Assembly (NCBI RefSeq): GCF_009939005.1
Contig: NZ_JAACJS010000002.1
Span: 30,646 to 94,645, forward strand
Origin: Sediminibacterium roseum
Lineage (GTDB): Bacteria; Bacteroidota; Bacteroidia; Chitinophagales; Chitinophagaceae
Length of the DNA: 64,000 nt
Direction of reading: 5' to 3'
Shown here: one piece after another, positions 37,459 to 46,125 of the stretch
Numbering within the stretch: position 1 is the stretch's first letter
How the letters are laid out: the number at the start of each line of letters is the position of its first letter
Translations under genes and position numbers: made by a program
The notes under the pieces: generated by a model
Told to the model about the DNA's origin: nothing
Database searches by the model: none
Seen by the model: the letters and a program-made list of their open reading frames with translations, nothing else

Positions 37459-37523
37459 GAGTGGCCCGTATGTTCCTGTTTGGAAACATACTGCCTGTTT
37501 ACACCCTCATAACCGGGCCACTC
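37459..37523 (+). repeat. Nested inverted repeat between lpoB-like and COG3014 genes
   Basis: An outer 10-bp stem gagtggcccg/cgggccactc (37459-37468 with 37514-37523) encloses a 7-bp hairpin gtatgtt/aacatac. With no T tract it is more likely an mRNA structure that tunes downstream expression, or a partial attenuator, than a terminator. Confidence 0.6.
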
Positions 37524-37557
37524 GCCACACACATCCCCGAACACCAAAACATCCCTC

Positions 37558-39000
37558 ATGAAAACAATCATGAAACAGGCATGGGTTGTATGTCTGATGC
37601 CTGTTTTATTTTCCTGTGCCACGTATAATTCTAAATTGTCGCGTTACTACAGCAGCGTGCAGCAGGCGGATTATGCGAAGGCAGACGAGCAATTATCGGC
37701 CAACAGATTTCTGCAGGCCGACCGTAACCGTTTGCTCTTGTATATGGAGAAGGGAAAGCTCTACCACCTGCGCGGATCGTACGACAGCAGCAATTTGTAT
37801 TTCAACCTCGCAGATAATTTCATCGAGAACAAAAGAAAAACCACCGGCGATAGAATTGTTGGCAACCTGCTCAACCCGATGATGGAAACATACCTCGGCG
37901 AAGATTACGAGCGTTTTCTCATTCATTATTACAAAGCGCTCAACTATTTATACAAAGGTGCGGTTGATGATGCCGTTGTTGAAGCAAGAAGGATCACGCT
38001 CAGCACCAACGCGCAACAGCAGAAATTCAGTCCCACCTCAACCCGCTACACAGAAGACGCATTTGCGCTGATGGTGCAGGGTTTGTTGTACGAAACTTCG
38101 GGCGATGTCAACAATGCCTTTATTTCTTACCGCAACGCTGCAAATCTGTTCCTGGATGCACGGGGACCTTATTACGGCGTTGCCTGTCCTGAGCAATTGA
38201 AGAACGACCTGCTACGCACCGCCGATCAACTGGGGTTTGCAGACCAGCTTGATGTTTACCAGAAAAAATGGAACAAGGCCTACACCAAAACCGAAGCCAG
38301 CGAAGGCGGCGAGCTCGTTGTGTTTTTTGAAAGGGGGATGGCGCCGGCAAAAACAGAGCAGAATTTTGTGCTCACCAACTCGGGCAACGGGAGCGATTTC
38401 TTTTTTACCAGCCAGTATGGAACATTTAATGTTCCCTTCGATTATAATTATGCAAACCGCTCGCGCAATGATTTTTCATTGAACCGGTTCAGAACCATAC
38501 GAGTGGCGGTTCCGTCGTATGTGCAGCAGCCATACGAGGTGGCGCGCGCATCGGTAACCGTAAATGGAAAAAGACAGGGCGGGGAGCTGATCGAGGATCT
38601 CAATACACTCGCGCCGGCTGTTTTGAAAGAAAGGATCGTTCAGGAAGTGTCGAAGGCCCTTGTAAGACAGGTTGTAAAAAAACTAACCGAAGCGGGAGCG
38701 TCGGCAACGGCAAAAGAAGTTTCGAAAAACAATTCGAAAGAAAAAGACGAATCCAAAAAGAAGGCGAACGCGGAAATGGCGGCATTGACCACCGGGCTGC
38801 TGGTAAACATTTTCAATACCGCAACGGAAAAAGCCGATACGCGCAACTGGCAATCGCTGCCGGCATACATTCAATACGTGCGTGTGCCTTTGCAGAAAGG
38901 AGAGAACAATGTGCAGTTGCAGATCGGAAGGCAAACAAAAACGGTAATCGTAAACGGTAATGGAAACCTGCAGTTACTGAACTGGATCGTTATGCGTTAA
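37558..39000 (+). CDS. COG3014-type TPR-like lipoprotein
   Basis: A 480-residue lipoprotein with lipobox LMPVLFSC and Cys20. Helical repeat-like segments cover about residues 35-240 (YMEKGKLYHLRGSYDSSNLY, FLIHYYKALNYLYKGAVDDA, ALMVQGLLYETSGDVNNAF). A beta-rich domain follows (GGELVVFFERGMAPAKTE), and then a Lys/Glu-rich low-complexity stretch (KNNSKEKDESKKKANAE). The C-terminus looks like a carbohydrate- or protein-binding beta-domain. COG3014 proteins occur next to LpoB-type lipoproteins in several proteobacteria, matching the order here. The function is unknown. Its stop overlaps the convergent hydroxylase gene by 11 bp. Confidence 0.75.
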   Translation: MKTIMKQAWVVCLMPVLFSCATYNSKLSRYYSSVQQADYAKADEQLSANRFLQADRNRLLLYMEKGKLYHLRGSYDSSNLYFNLADNFIENKRKTTGDRIVGNLLNPMMETYLGEDYERFLIHYYKALNYLYKGAVDDAVVEARRITLSTNAQQQKFSPTSTRYTEDAFALMVQGLLYETSGDVNNAFISYRNAANLFLDARGPYYGVACPEQLKNDLLRTADQLGFADQLDVYQKKWNKAYTKTEASEGGELVVFFERGMAPAKTEQNFVLTNSGNGSDFFFTSQYGTFNVPFDYNYANRSRNDFSLNRFRTIRVAVPSYVQQPYEVARASVTVNGKRQGGELIEDLNTLAPAVLKERIVQEVSKALVRQVVKKLTEAGASATAKEVSKNNSKEKDESKKKANAEMAALTTGLLVNIFNTATEKADTRNWQSLPAYIQYVRVPLQKGENNVQLQIGRQTKTVIVNGNGNLQLLNWIVMR

Positions 39001-39811
39001 CGGTTGCTACGCTGATGCCGGCGTTTTCTTCCTCTTCTTCGGTTTCGTTAAGGATGGCCTTGCGTGATTTTACTTCTTCGAAACGCGTATCGTAATCGGC
39101 GCGGAGCGTTCCGAGCATCCTGTCCCAGAACAAAAAATACAAACCGTAATTGCCTTTGAAATATTGGTGATGCTGGTTGTGGTTAACCGAAGTGTTGATC
39201 CATTTACCTACCGCGCTTTTACTAAAACCCTTTGGATACAATTCATACCCGAGGTGACCGTAAATATTGTACACGATCATAAACAAAAAGAAGATCATCA
39301 GGTGTGTGCCGTGAATGGGAACGGTAAAAAGGAAAACAACCACGATACCGGTTTCCACAAAAGCCTCCAGCGGATGAAATGCATAGGCCGCCCATGGTGA
39401 GGGGTTGGTAGATTGGTGATGCACCAGGTGAAACCACCTGAACAAACGCCTGTGGTGCATCAACCGGTGTGTGAAATAGAAATAGGTATCGTGCATAATG
39501 AACAGCACCGGGTACAACGCGAAGTAATACGCCCATCCATGCTCTGCGATCTTAAAATACCGTGTTGTATGCGGCGCCACAGCGGGGTGTGTGAAGAGCA
39601 CCAGTGAAACAAAAGAGAAAATAAAGATCGTGATCACAGAATAAAAAACCTCGCGCAGGTAATCCGTGTTTTTAGGAAAGCGCGACTGGATCTTCTTATA
39701 AAAAAACTTTTTCCTGAACAGGATATAATAGATCCCGAAAGCAATGGCCGCAAACATAAAGTAGCGCCCGCCAATGAGCCATACGGTCCTGAAAAAGAAA
39801 TCGAGTGTCAT
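38990..39811 (-). CDS. Fatty acid hydroxylase / sterol desaturase family membrane protein (second)
   Basis: Start 39811 (MTLDFFFRTVW) is preferred to a frame extended by 18 unlikely residues; it gives 273 residues. Four hydrophobic segments surround the di-iron histidine clusters: HDTYFYFTHRLMHH, HLVHHQS and NHNQHH. The strings SPWAAYAFHPLEA and FWDRMLGTLR are typical of the family. It belongs to a different subgroup from the gene at 3298, with little similarity outside the clusters. Lipid or sterol-like substrates are possible. Its last codons overlap the convergent COG3014 gene by 11 bp, which leaves no room for a terminator. Confidence 0.88.
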   Translation of the reverse strand: MTLDFFFRTVWLIGGRYFMFAAIAFGIYYILFRKKFFYKKIQSRFPKNTDYLREVFYSVITIFIFSFVSLVLFTHPAVAPHTTRYFKIAEHGWAYYFALYPVLFIMHDTYFYFTHRLMHHRRLFRWFHLVHHQSTNPSPWAAYAFHPLEAFVETGIVVVFLFTVPIHGTHLMIFFLFMIVYNIYGHLGYELYPKGFSKSAVGKWINTSVNHNQHHQYFKGNYGLYFLFWDRMLGTLRADYDTRFEEVKSRKAILNETEEEEENAGISVATVNA

Positions 39812-39892
39812 AGTTTGAAGGTAAGAAATTTTAGCGCTGCAGGTGGGTTGTTTTATGCCATTCACCGTGCCAACAATACAGGCGCCGTATCA

Positions 39893-40354
39893 TTAACTGT
39901 TCATGAATTTATGCAGGGTTGCCTTGGCCTGGTTCTGCACCCGTTTGTGAAAGAACCCGGTCCACCCAAGCAAAAGTCCGGTAATGCCGAACGCCTGCCT
40001 GCTCCATTTGTAAATAGGAAAAGCATCGCTGTGTTCAATGATCATCCCATCGCGAAAACGCATATGCGCCCTTACCTTGTTAACGATGCGGCGGTTGGTT
40101 TTTGAAAAAACGTAGGAGGCCGTCCAGTCGGTGGTTGTGTACTCCTCATCCAGCAACTGGATATTGCCATACACCAATGAAAAATCCTTTGCGCGTTTAC
40201 AGAGCATCTCCCACATGGCGCGGGTTTCGTTTGCATCGAGCAATCCAAAAGCGGGATCGCTGAACACCGCATCTTCGCCGTAGCACGATTGCATGGTTTC
40301 ATAATCCAGGTTTTGAAAGGCGGTATAGAATTTATGGATGGTTTCGGTGTTGGT
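39893..40354 (-). CDS. NTF2/SnoaL-like family protein
   Basis: A 153-residue soluble protein (start at the second ATG of the frame, MTNTETIHKFYTAFQNLD). The opening helix, the strand pattern YGEDAVFSDPAFG, the central DWTASYVFS and RAHMRFRDGMIIEHSDAF are typical of the NTF2-like cone fold found in SnoaL-type proteins. These serve as small-molecule isomerases, cyclases or binding proteins, so no reaction can be named. It lies 30 bp downstream of the exonuclease-VII-like gene on the same strand and may share its transcript. Confidence 0.82.
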   Translation of the reverse strand, partial: TNTETIHKFYTAFQNLDYETMQSCYGEDAVFSDPAFGLLDANETRAMWEMLCKRAKDFSLVYGNIQLLDEEYTTTDWTASYVFSKTNRRIVNKVRAHMRFRDGMIIEHSDAFPIYKWSRQAFGITGLLLGWTGFFHKRVQNQAKATLHKFMNS

Positions 40355-40384
40355 CATGGCGATGGGTTTCATCAAAAATACAAA

Positions 40385-41671
40385 TTACCGGTGCGCCAGC
40401 ATCAACCCGATTGCCAGTCCCACAATTACCGCTACCACCAGCCAGCCAATGCTGATGCCTTTCTGCTTCTCCGCTGCAATACGTTGCGCCTGCTGGATGA
40501 GGCGGTCTTTCTGAAGCTGTTGCTCCTGCAGCGACTGTAGCTGTTGTTTCAGCGTTCCGATCTCCATGGCATGGAGGTTGTTTTTTTCGAGGCTGGTGCG
40601 CGCCGACAGTTCCTCAAACCCCTTGAGTTTGTTTTGAAGCAATTGCTGCTGCGCCTCGAAGCTGCGTCTTGTTTCTGCGAGCGTTTTCTCGTACAACTCG
40701 CTGTTCGATTTGAGCTGGTCGGTCAGATTTTGCACCTGCTTGCCGTAATTGGCGGTGAGCTGGGTAGAGATGTCGTGAACCAGTTTGGCTTTCGACTGTT
40801 CAAATTCCTCGAGGGTGTTGTTGTAGATTTCTTTGAGATAGTTGCCGAACTGGGTGGGTGTGATGAATTTTTTATCGGCCAGTTTCTCGAACAGGCTCAC
40901 ATCCTGCGCATGGCCGATGGCCGAGGCGATGATGGTCTGCGTTTCTATGATGGCTTCGCAGATGGCCAGGTTCTCAAAGATTTCCAGGTTCTCACCGCCA
41001 CCGCGGGCAATACACAGGAGGTCGGCCCCCTGCGTGTCGAGCGCCTGGATGGTCCTGGTGATCTCCGTGGGTGATGCAAGGGAGATGCGGTAAAATTCGA
41101 TGTCGTAGAGTGTAACCGCTTCTTCCATCGCCCTTTTGATATCCGCGTCGATGATGCCCGAGCGCCCCATGATCACTTTTACCGAAATGCGTTTGTTGTG
41201 AAAGATGGCATTCTTGATGTGGGCGTCGAGATCCTTGAAGCCGCGTTCTACTTTTTTGTTGAGCAGTTCGATCTTTTTCGTTTCCTCCTCCGAAAATTTG
41301 TTAACGCGCTGCGCCAGCAATTCTATGAGGTTGATGTAGATGCTGATCTTCCCGTCTTTTTCCACCTTGCGCGAAATAAAACCATTGAACTCGATGGTTT
41401 TGTTGTCTTCGAGCTGGTTGTGCATCAACGCCGAAGTGAGGAGCGTGATGGAATTGTCGCTGGCCTCGTCTTTCAGTTTATCGTAATAATAACCGCCGTA
41501 ATTGGCGGTGCCCACTTTCCTGAACACGCCGCGCACCTGTATGATCTTTTTCTCCTCCTTGGTAACCGTAGCCGCATTAAAAATGGCCACGATAGAAGAA
41601 GGCGAAAAGAATACGCCGGATTCGTCGCTGGGTGTTCTTTCTTCCTGGGTAACCGTATTCGTGTAGGCCAT
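40385..41671 (-). CDS. Membrane-anchored exonuclease VII large-subunit-like protein
   Basis: A 428-residue protein from the ATG at 41671, preceded by GAGGAA; a 13-codon longer frame exists. An OB-fold like that of XseA lies near residues 35-120 (IIQVRGVFRKVG, GYYYDKLKDE). The ExoVII catalytic region follows (RISVKVIMGRSG, GADLLCIARGGGENLEIF, IASAIGHAQDVSLFEKLADK). Next come a long Gln/Leu-rich coiled coil (about 300-400) and a C-terminal membrane helix (WLVVAVIVGLAIGLML). ExoVII degrades single-stranded DNA with XseB; a membrane anchor is unusual and no xseB is adjacent. Function in DNA handling at the membrane is an inference. Confidence 0.8.
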   Translation of the reverse strand: MAYTNTVTQEERTPSDESGVFFSPSSIVAIFNAATVTKEEKKIIQVRGVFRKVGTANYGGYYYDKLKDEASDNSITLLTSALMHNQLEDNKTIEFNGFISRKVEKDGKISIYINLIELLAQRVNKFSEEETKKIELLNKKVERGFKDLDAHIKNAIFHNKRISVKVIMGRSGIIDADIKRAMEEAVTLYDIEFYRISLASPTEITRTIQALDTQGADLLCIARGGGENLEIFENLAICEAIIETQTIIASAIGHAQDVSLFEKLADKKFITPTQFGNYLKEIYNNTLEEFEQSKAKLVHDISTQLTANYGKQVQNLTDQLKSNSELYEKTLAETRRSFEAQQQLLQNKLKGFEELSARTSLEKNNLHAMEIGTLKQQLQSLQEQQLQKDRLIQQAQRIAAEKQKGISIGWLVVAVIVGLAIGLMLAHR

Positions 41672-41783
41672 CGTTCCTCTCTTTTCCGGCCCTAAAATTA
41701 CGGAAAGCATAGAGAGGGGTCTAATATTTTAGCTGGCAATCGGTCAGGTTATGCGTTGCCTCTTAAAACGGCACTGTATTAAA

Positions 41784-41813
41784 AAGAACAAACCCCATAC
41801 GGGGTTCGTTCTT
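41784..41813 (-). terminator. Rho-independent terminator
   Basis: A 13-bp stem with one mismatch (core aacccc/ggggtt, loop atac) is followed on the minus strand by a T-rich stretch. It lies 42 bp after the small membrane protein gene and separates that pair from the exonuclease-like gene. Confidence 0.85.
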
Positions 41814-41854
41814 CTACTTTCAGTAAATGGTTTTTGCGGAGAGGATCTGCTTTG

Positions 41855-42169
41855 TTAGAAATAATGCGCTCTTATGATCGGCATTTTGCTGTCGAGGAAG
41901 CTGGACACGAGATATACGAGGATCCCTGCAAACACCAGCAATACCAACGCGCAAAACGCATACACAAAGATCTTCTCCTTTAAGGGTTTGCCTGCTTCGG
42001 GCCGGATGTTCTCTATTTCAAGCAGATAAACGATCGGCCTTGTAACAAGCGCAACCAGTATAAAAAATACGGTCACAAAAACCAGTGGCGAAGTTGCTCT
42101 GCGAAACACGAGGAACAGCAGCACGGCTGCTACTGTTGTGATTGCCGAAGCATTTTGTAGTTTTTTCAT
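41855..42169 (-). CDS. Small three-helix membrane protein
   Basis: A 104-residue protein with three hydrophobic segments (about 10-22, 28-50 and 70-90) joined by a charged loop (EIENIRPEAGKPLKEK). The family is not recognised. It starts 15 bp downstream of the lipoprotein gene at 42185, so the two are probably co-transcribed and may work together. A terminator follows. Confidence 0.6.
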   Translation of the reverse strand: MKKLQNASAITTVAAVLLFLVFRRATSPLVFVTVFFILVALVTRPIVYLLEIENIRPEAGKPLKEKIFVYAFCALVLLVFAGILVYLVSSFLDSKMPIIRAHYF

Positions 42170-42184
42170 AGAACGTTGTTTTAA

Positions 42185-42985
42185 TTAATCCCAGGCTTCC
42201 CATGCAACACAGAGTCCGAAGGTAAGCAACGCGCCTGCGGCCGAAGCGCCGATGGTAGAACGGATCGCAGATTTGCAAACATTGATGATGCCATCCATTC
42301 CCAGGTTATAGCCCCTGATCACACCGATCAGCGATTTGATGGTTGACCAGTTTCCTACGATCACACCGATGATCACATCTTTCAGGCAGTCGGTAACCTC
42401 GTCCATCTGCAATTTATCGGAACGGATGCCGGCGGCATTGCCCGACAATGCATTGGTAGCCACCATTGCAGATTTTTCCTTGCCTACTCTTTTGGCAAGG
42501 TTGCCAAAGCTGATCACCCCCGGGTTGCTGGGATGCTCCGAGCGGTAAGAGGGAGAAGCCACCCTGTTGATCGCAACATCGAGCACGCCCTGTTGGTCTT
42601 CTACCGGCAGTTCGTACAGTGCCGGGTTTTCGTTGTAGAACATTACCAAAGCGGCCAGCGCATTTGCGGCGCGGTCAACCTGGTAATCGTCCATACCCGG
42701 CGGATTGTAGGAAGGAGGAGGAGGAGGATAATAAGGGTCGGGTGGTGGAATGTAACCCGGATCTTCGGGATCGTCCTCCGGCGCGAGTATATCGGTTTTA
42801 ACCTGGCGGAGGTTCACATCGAGTCCGCCGTTGCCGATCTTCTCGATCAAGGTTCCAAAGGATTTGCTTGCCAGAATGGTTTCTACCAGTTCGGCTTTTT
42901 TGTCTACGGGCGCGTTTGCAATGTCTTTTTTGCAACCCACGGCAACTACCAGCAGGAGGCAGCTGGCATAGAGGAGTTTCCTCAT
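42185..42985 (-). CDS. Lipoprotein with Pro/Tyr-rich linker, unknown family
   Basis: A 266-residue lipoprotein (lipobox VVAVGC, Cys18). After a short helical part there is a low-complexity linker rich in Pro, Asp and Tyr (DPYYPPPPPSYNPPG, about residues 84-98). A helical C-terminal domain follows, ending in a hydrophobic Gly/Ala segment (TIGASAAGALLTFGLCVAWE). I do not recognise the family. The linker could span the periplasm or the surface layer. It is the first gene of a probable two-gene unit with the small membrane protein. Confidence 0.6.
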   Translation of the reverse strand: MRKLLYASCLLLVVAVGCKKDIANAPVDKKAELVETILASKSFGTLIEKIGNGGLDVNLRQVKTDILAPEDDPEDPGYIPPPDPYYPPPPPSYNPPGMDDYQVDRAANALAALVMFYNENPALYELPVEDQQGVLDVAINRVASPSYRSEHPSNPGVISFGNLAKRVGKEKSAMVATNALSGNAAGIRSDKLQMDEVTDCLKDVIIGVIVGNWSTIKSLIGVIRGYNLGMDGIINVCKSAIRSTIGASAAGALLTFGLCVAWEAWD

Positions 42986-43760
42986 GGCATATTGGTTTTA
43001 AGGGTTAAGAATGGCAGCCCGAGCCCAGCCCGCGATGCAGCTGGCGGAATAAAAAAATTCATTGGCTGTTTCCGTGCGATCCGCGAAGCCTGCTCGACTG
43101 GGCCTCGTCTTTTTTCATTTTTTCTTAGGGTTGATCAAAAGAAAACCATCCCGCATATTCTTGCGCAAGGAATAACAAATTTGCTGTGGGGGGTGCAAAG
43201 TTTGTCTGATCAGCTGTGTTGCAGAGGATTTGATCATGCTTTGAAGCACGGTTAAATCCTTGTTGTAAAATAAAAAAGGAAGTAAATGTGATGGGTTTAA
43301 AATTTTATTAAAAAGGTGTCGGATTTTTTCTACAAGGGGGGTGGGAAATGATTACGGGTTTTGCTGGGGAGCAAAAAGCGTGTGCTGATGTTAAGCATAA
43401 ATACTTAAATGATTTTGCTAGAACCAAATACTTCCATTTGTATCTTGGTACAGCTCAAACTTTTCATTTTGTATCCCTTAATCTATTTCTTGCGATAGGA
43501 ACTTTTCATGCAAAATTTCACATGGCAAAGTTCGTACAGGGTAAACTGTTATCCAGAAGTTTGGTTATTTTTATTAAAAACGAACTAATGCCCGCAATGG
43601 ATTTCATATCTGAGGCAGTTATTTAATAGATTGTTCGATTTATAATAATTTTCTTTTATATTTGATATAATATCCTTCTCCCCACTTCCCGATCAAAGAA
43701 TAACAATGGTATAACTCCAACATACCGACGTCTCTATTTTGTTAACTCTAAAAATGATAT
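42986..43760. other. Intergenic region at the left edge of the A+T-rich island
   Basis: A 775-bp stretch without a convincing gene. Up to about 43260 the base composition matches the neighbours; beyond it the sequence turns A+T-rich, marking the likely island edge. A 92-codon plus-strand frame at 43348-43626 has no recognisable family and no signal, and I do not call it. A possible promoter for the dGTPase gene is at 43657-43664. No tRNA-derived repeat was found that could mark an attachment site. Confidence 0.5.
43657..43664 (+). promoter_or_regulatory. Possible -7 element of the dGTPase operon
   Basis: TATATTTG matches the Bacteroidota -7 consensus TAnnTTTG. The nearest TTG lies 23 bp upstream, slightly too far, so the -33 element is uncertain. 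Transcription would start about 90 nt before the ATG. Confidence 0.35.
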
Positions 43761-45395
43761 ATGGACTGGAACAAACTGCTTTCTAACAAAAGAATCAAGA
43801 AGTCTAAACCCCTTGATATAAGGAACGAATTTGAGAGCGATTACGGTCGGATTATTTATAGTCCAGCATTACGTCGCATGCATGATAAAACGCAAGTATT
43901 CCCTTTAACGACTGATGATAATATACATTCTCGATTAACTCATTCAAATGAGGTAATGTCATTAGGGTATACATTTGGTTTAATGCTTTGTAAATCAAAA
44001 AAAATTCAAAAGAAAACAGGAAAAGATGAGCTCGGATTAATGCGTATTCTTCCAATTTTACTACAAAATGTATGTCTCATTCACGATATTGGTAACGCAC
44101 CATTTGGACATTTTGGAGAAACGATCGTTTCTGATTATTTTAAGAACTTGCAAAAAACCAAACACCCAAAATTTACAGAATTGACCCCCTGGCAAAAAAG
44201 GGATTTTTTCAATTACGATGGAAATGCGCAAGGTCTTAGAGTTATAACAAAACTGCAATACCTGGATAACCCATATGGTCTAAATCTCACATTTGCCACG
44301 TTAGCCTCTTATTTGAAATATCCTAATCATGATGAAATAAATGATAATGTCGAAATCCAGTTAAAGGCAAAAGGGAAGACTATAAAAAAGAAGTTTATCG
44401 AGAAATCAAAGCATGGCGTATTTTTCTCCGAGCGAGCTTTTTTTGACATGATCATAAAGGAAACTGGTTTAAAAAACGGCGATACCATACTCCGTCATCC
44501 ACTTTGTTATTTGATGGAAGCGGCTGACTCAATTGCTTACTTATGCATGGATATGGAAGATGGATTTAACAAGGGGGTTTTTGATATTTCTTATATAAAA
44601 GATTGCTTCATTAAAAACACATCTAAAGTTGCAAAAAGAGTAATAGAGATTTGCAATGATGAGCTCATGAATCCAACGACCAAAATGGTTAATGTACGGA
44701 TCAAGCTGATCCGTTATTTTGTCGATTTGGCTTTTGCTAATTTTGAAAAAAATCTCGATCTAATTGAAAGTGGAAAATACGGAATTGAACTTATCAAAGA
44801 TGATCCAGACAAAATATACAAGATATTACAGGGTTGTTCCAAAAAGATTTTTGCATCGCGGGATATAAATTATTTGGAATCCACTGGTTATGCGGTATTT
44901 AAGGGGTTATTGGATTTTTATGTTGGATTTCTTTTTCACGAAAATCCCAAGTACGTAAAACGTGCAAAAAGCCTAATATCAAAATCTGTAATAGACGCTG
45001 CCTTAGATGAAAATCTTATTGAGATTAGTGAGCGAAAGCTTGCGAAAATTTTGGGGGCTAACAAGGCTGATGCTGGCATTTTCAAACATAATAAAGGCAA
45101 ACTTAAAGATATAAAAGAAGAACGCGAAAAATTGAAAAAAGATTCTGACGCTTTTATTGATCTAAAAAAGACCTATTCTGTTCTTTTAGACAAACAAATT
45201 AGAGAGGAGCTTTCAGATGAAGATTTGAAGCAAATGAGGTCTCTAAAAAAGAGTATAGAGGATATAATAAACCCGGAATTTGAAGATTTAGATGACTACT
45301 TTAAATTTAGAGTAATTTTGGATTTTATATCTGGTATGACCGACCAATTTGCTTTAAATCATTATCAAAAATTAAGTGGACAAAAGATTATCTGA
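43761..45395 (+). CDS. dGTPase-like HD-domain triphosphohydrolase
   Basis: A 544-residue cytoplasmic protein. dGTPase signatures are plain: the nucleotide-binding segment DYGRIIYSPALRRMHDKTQV (28-47), His61 in RLTHSNEV, His108-Asp109 in LIHDIGNAPFGHFGE, the FNYDGNAQGLRVITKL motif (150-165), and Asp256 in MEAADSIAYL. The HD metal ligands are all present. Such enzymes split dGTP or other dNTPs to nucleoside and triphosphate, and some phage-defence dGTPases deplete the pool. The C-terminal 120 residues add a charged coiled coil (KGKLKDIKEEREKLKKDSD). Codon use is far more A+T-rich than in the neighbours, suggesting transfer. It overlaps the nucleotidyltransferase gene by 20 bp. Confidence 0.9.
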   Translation: MDWNKLLSNKRIKKSKPLDIRNEFESDYGRIIYSPALRRMHDKTQVFPLTTDDNIHSRLTHSNEVMSLGYTFGLMLCKSKKIQKKTGKDELGLMRILPILLQNVCLIHDIGNAPFGHFGETIVSDYFKNLQKTKHPKFTELTPWQKRDFFNYDGNAQGLRVITKLQYLDNPYGLNLTFATLASYLKYPNHDEINDNVEIQLKAKGKTIKKKFIEKSKHGVFFSERAFFDMIIKETGLKNGDTILRHPLCYLMEAADSIAYLCMDMEDGFNKGVFDISYIKDCFIKNTSKVAKRVIEICNDELMNPTTKMVNVRIKLIRYFVDLAFANFEKNLDLIESGKYGIELIKDDPDKIYKILQGCSKKIFASRDINYLESTGYAVFKGLLDFYVGFLFHENPKYVKRAKSLISKSVIDAALDENLIEISERKLAKILGANKADAGIFKHNKGKLKDIKEEREKLKKDSDAFIDLKKTYSVLLDKQIREELSDEDLKQMRSLKKSIEDIINPEFEDLDDYFKFRVILDFISGMTDQFALNHYQKLSGQKII

Positions 45396-46125
45396 AATAA
45401 AGGAAACAATAAGTAATTCTAAGCTTGCATTTTATGACTACTTAATGCAGACAGAGAAGCCGGAGGTAATGGATTCCATTGTCCGCGTAAGCAAAAAAAC
45501 CAGGGTTTTTATTTTTAGTGGGGTTATCAGAAATTTTTTTCTTGGAGAGAGGAATAACCGAGACATCGACATTATTCTTGAAAATGAAATTGATCTATTA
45601 GAAATATTTGCTGATGCCGAGATTCACAAAAATAGCTTCGGAGGTTATAAGATATTTTACCACAAGACAACCATTGACCTGTGGTACCTAAAACAAACCT
45701 GGGCTTTTCAAAATGACCATTTTCCAACGTTCAGTTTCAATTTGGAAGCAAAAATTCCTGACACGGCTTTCTTTAATTTTTCGTCAGCAGTTTATTCATT
45801 CAACGATAAAACATTTTACTACACAGACGATTTTGTTAGATTCCTACGAGATAGGGAAATTGATTTTGTTTATAAGAAGAATCCGAACCCAAAGCTTTGC
45901 GTAGTTAACACGTTATATTATTCAGACAAGTACAAATTGAACATAAAAGACAGATTGAAAAAATTCATCTTTGAATTATACAATGAAAACGACAAAGATT
46001 ACCAAAGTGTACAATTAAGGCATTTTGGCATTGTGATCTATCCAAATGATGTCATTGAACATAGGTTAGAGACTATTTTTGATTATAAAAAAAGGGGGAA
46101 AGGGAAAACCATCAATCGTAAGTAA
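45376..46125 (+). CDS. PolyA-polymerase-head-like nucleotidyltransferase
   Basis: A 249-residue protein with a GTG start at 45376 overlapping the dGTPase gene by 20 bp; ATG at 45445 is a possible alternative. FIFSGVIRNFFLGERNNRDI resembles the GGxxRDxxLGR nucleotide-binding motif of CCA-adding and polyA-polymerase head domains. Asp63 and Asp65 (DID) and Asp101 (TIDLW) supply the expected three carboxylates, so the enzyme is probably active. The C-terminal half (residues 150-249) is helical and charged with no RNA-binding domain that I recognise. It shares the A+T-rich composition of its partner. A role in modifying a tRNA, a nucleotide or a protein is open. Confidence 0.68.
   Translation: MDKRLSEIKETISNSKLAFYDYLMQTEKPEVMDSIVRVSKKTRVFIFSGVIRNFFLGERNNRDIDIILENEIDLLEIFADAEIHKNSFGGYKIFYHKTTIDLWYLKQTWAFQNDHFPTFSFNLEAKIPDTAFFNFSSAVYSFNDKTFYYTDDFVRFLRDREIDFVYKKNPNPKLCVVNTLYYSDKYKLNIKDRLKKFIFELYNENDKDYQSVQLRHFGIVIYPNDVIEHRLETIFDYKKRGKGKTINRK

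Noticed and set aside
42533..43255. Plus-strand frame of 240 codons antisense to the lipoprotein
   Set aside because: The first half is antisense to a lipoprotein with a clear lipobox, and the rest has no recognised family; noted only as a curiosity at the island edge.
43348..43626. Plus-strand frame of 92 codons before the dGTPase gene
   Set aside because: It shows no family, signal peptide or ribosome-binding site and sits in A+T-rich spacer; coding status cannot be supported.
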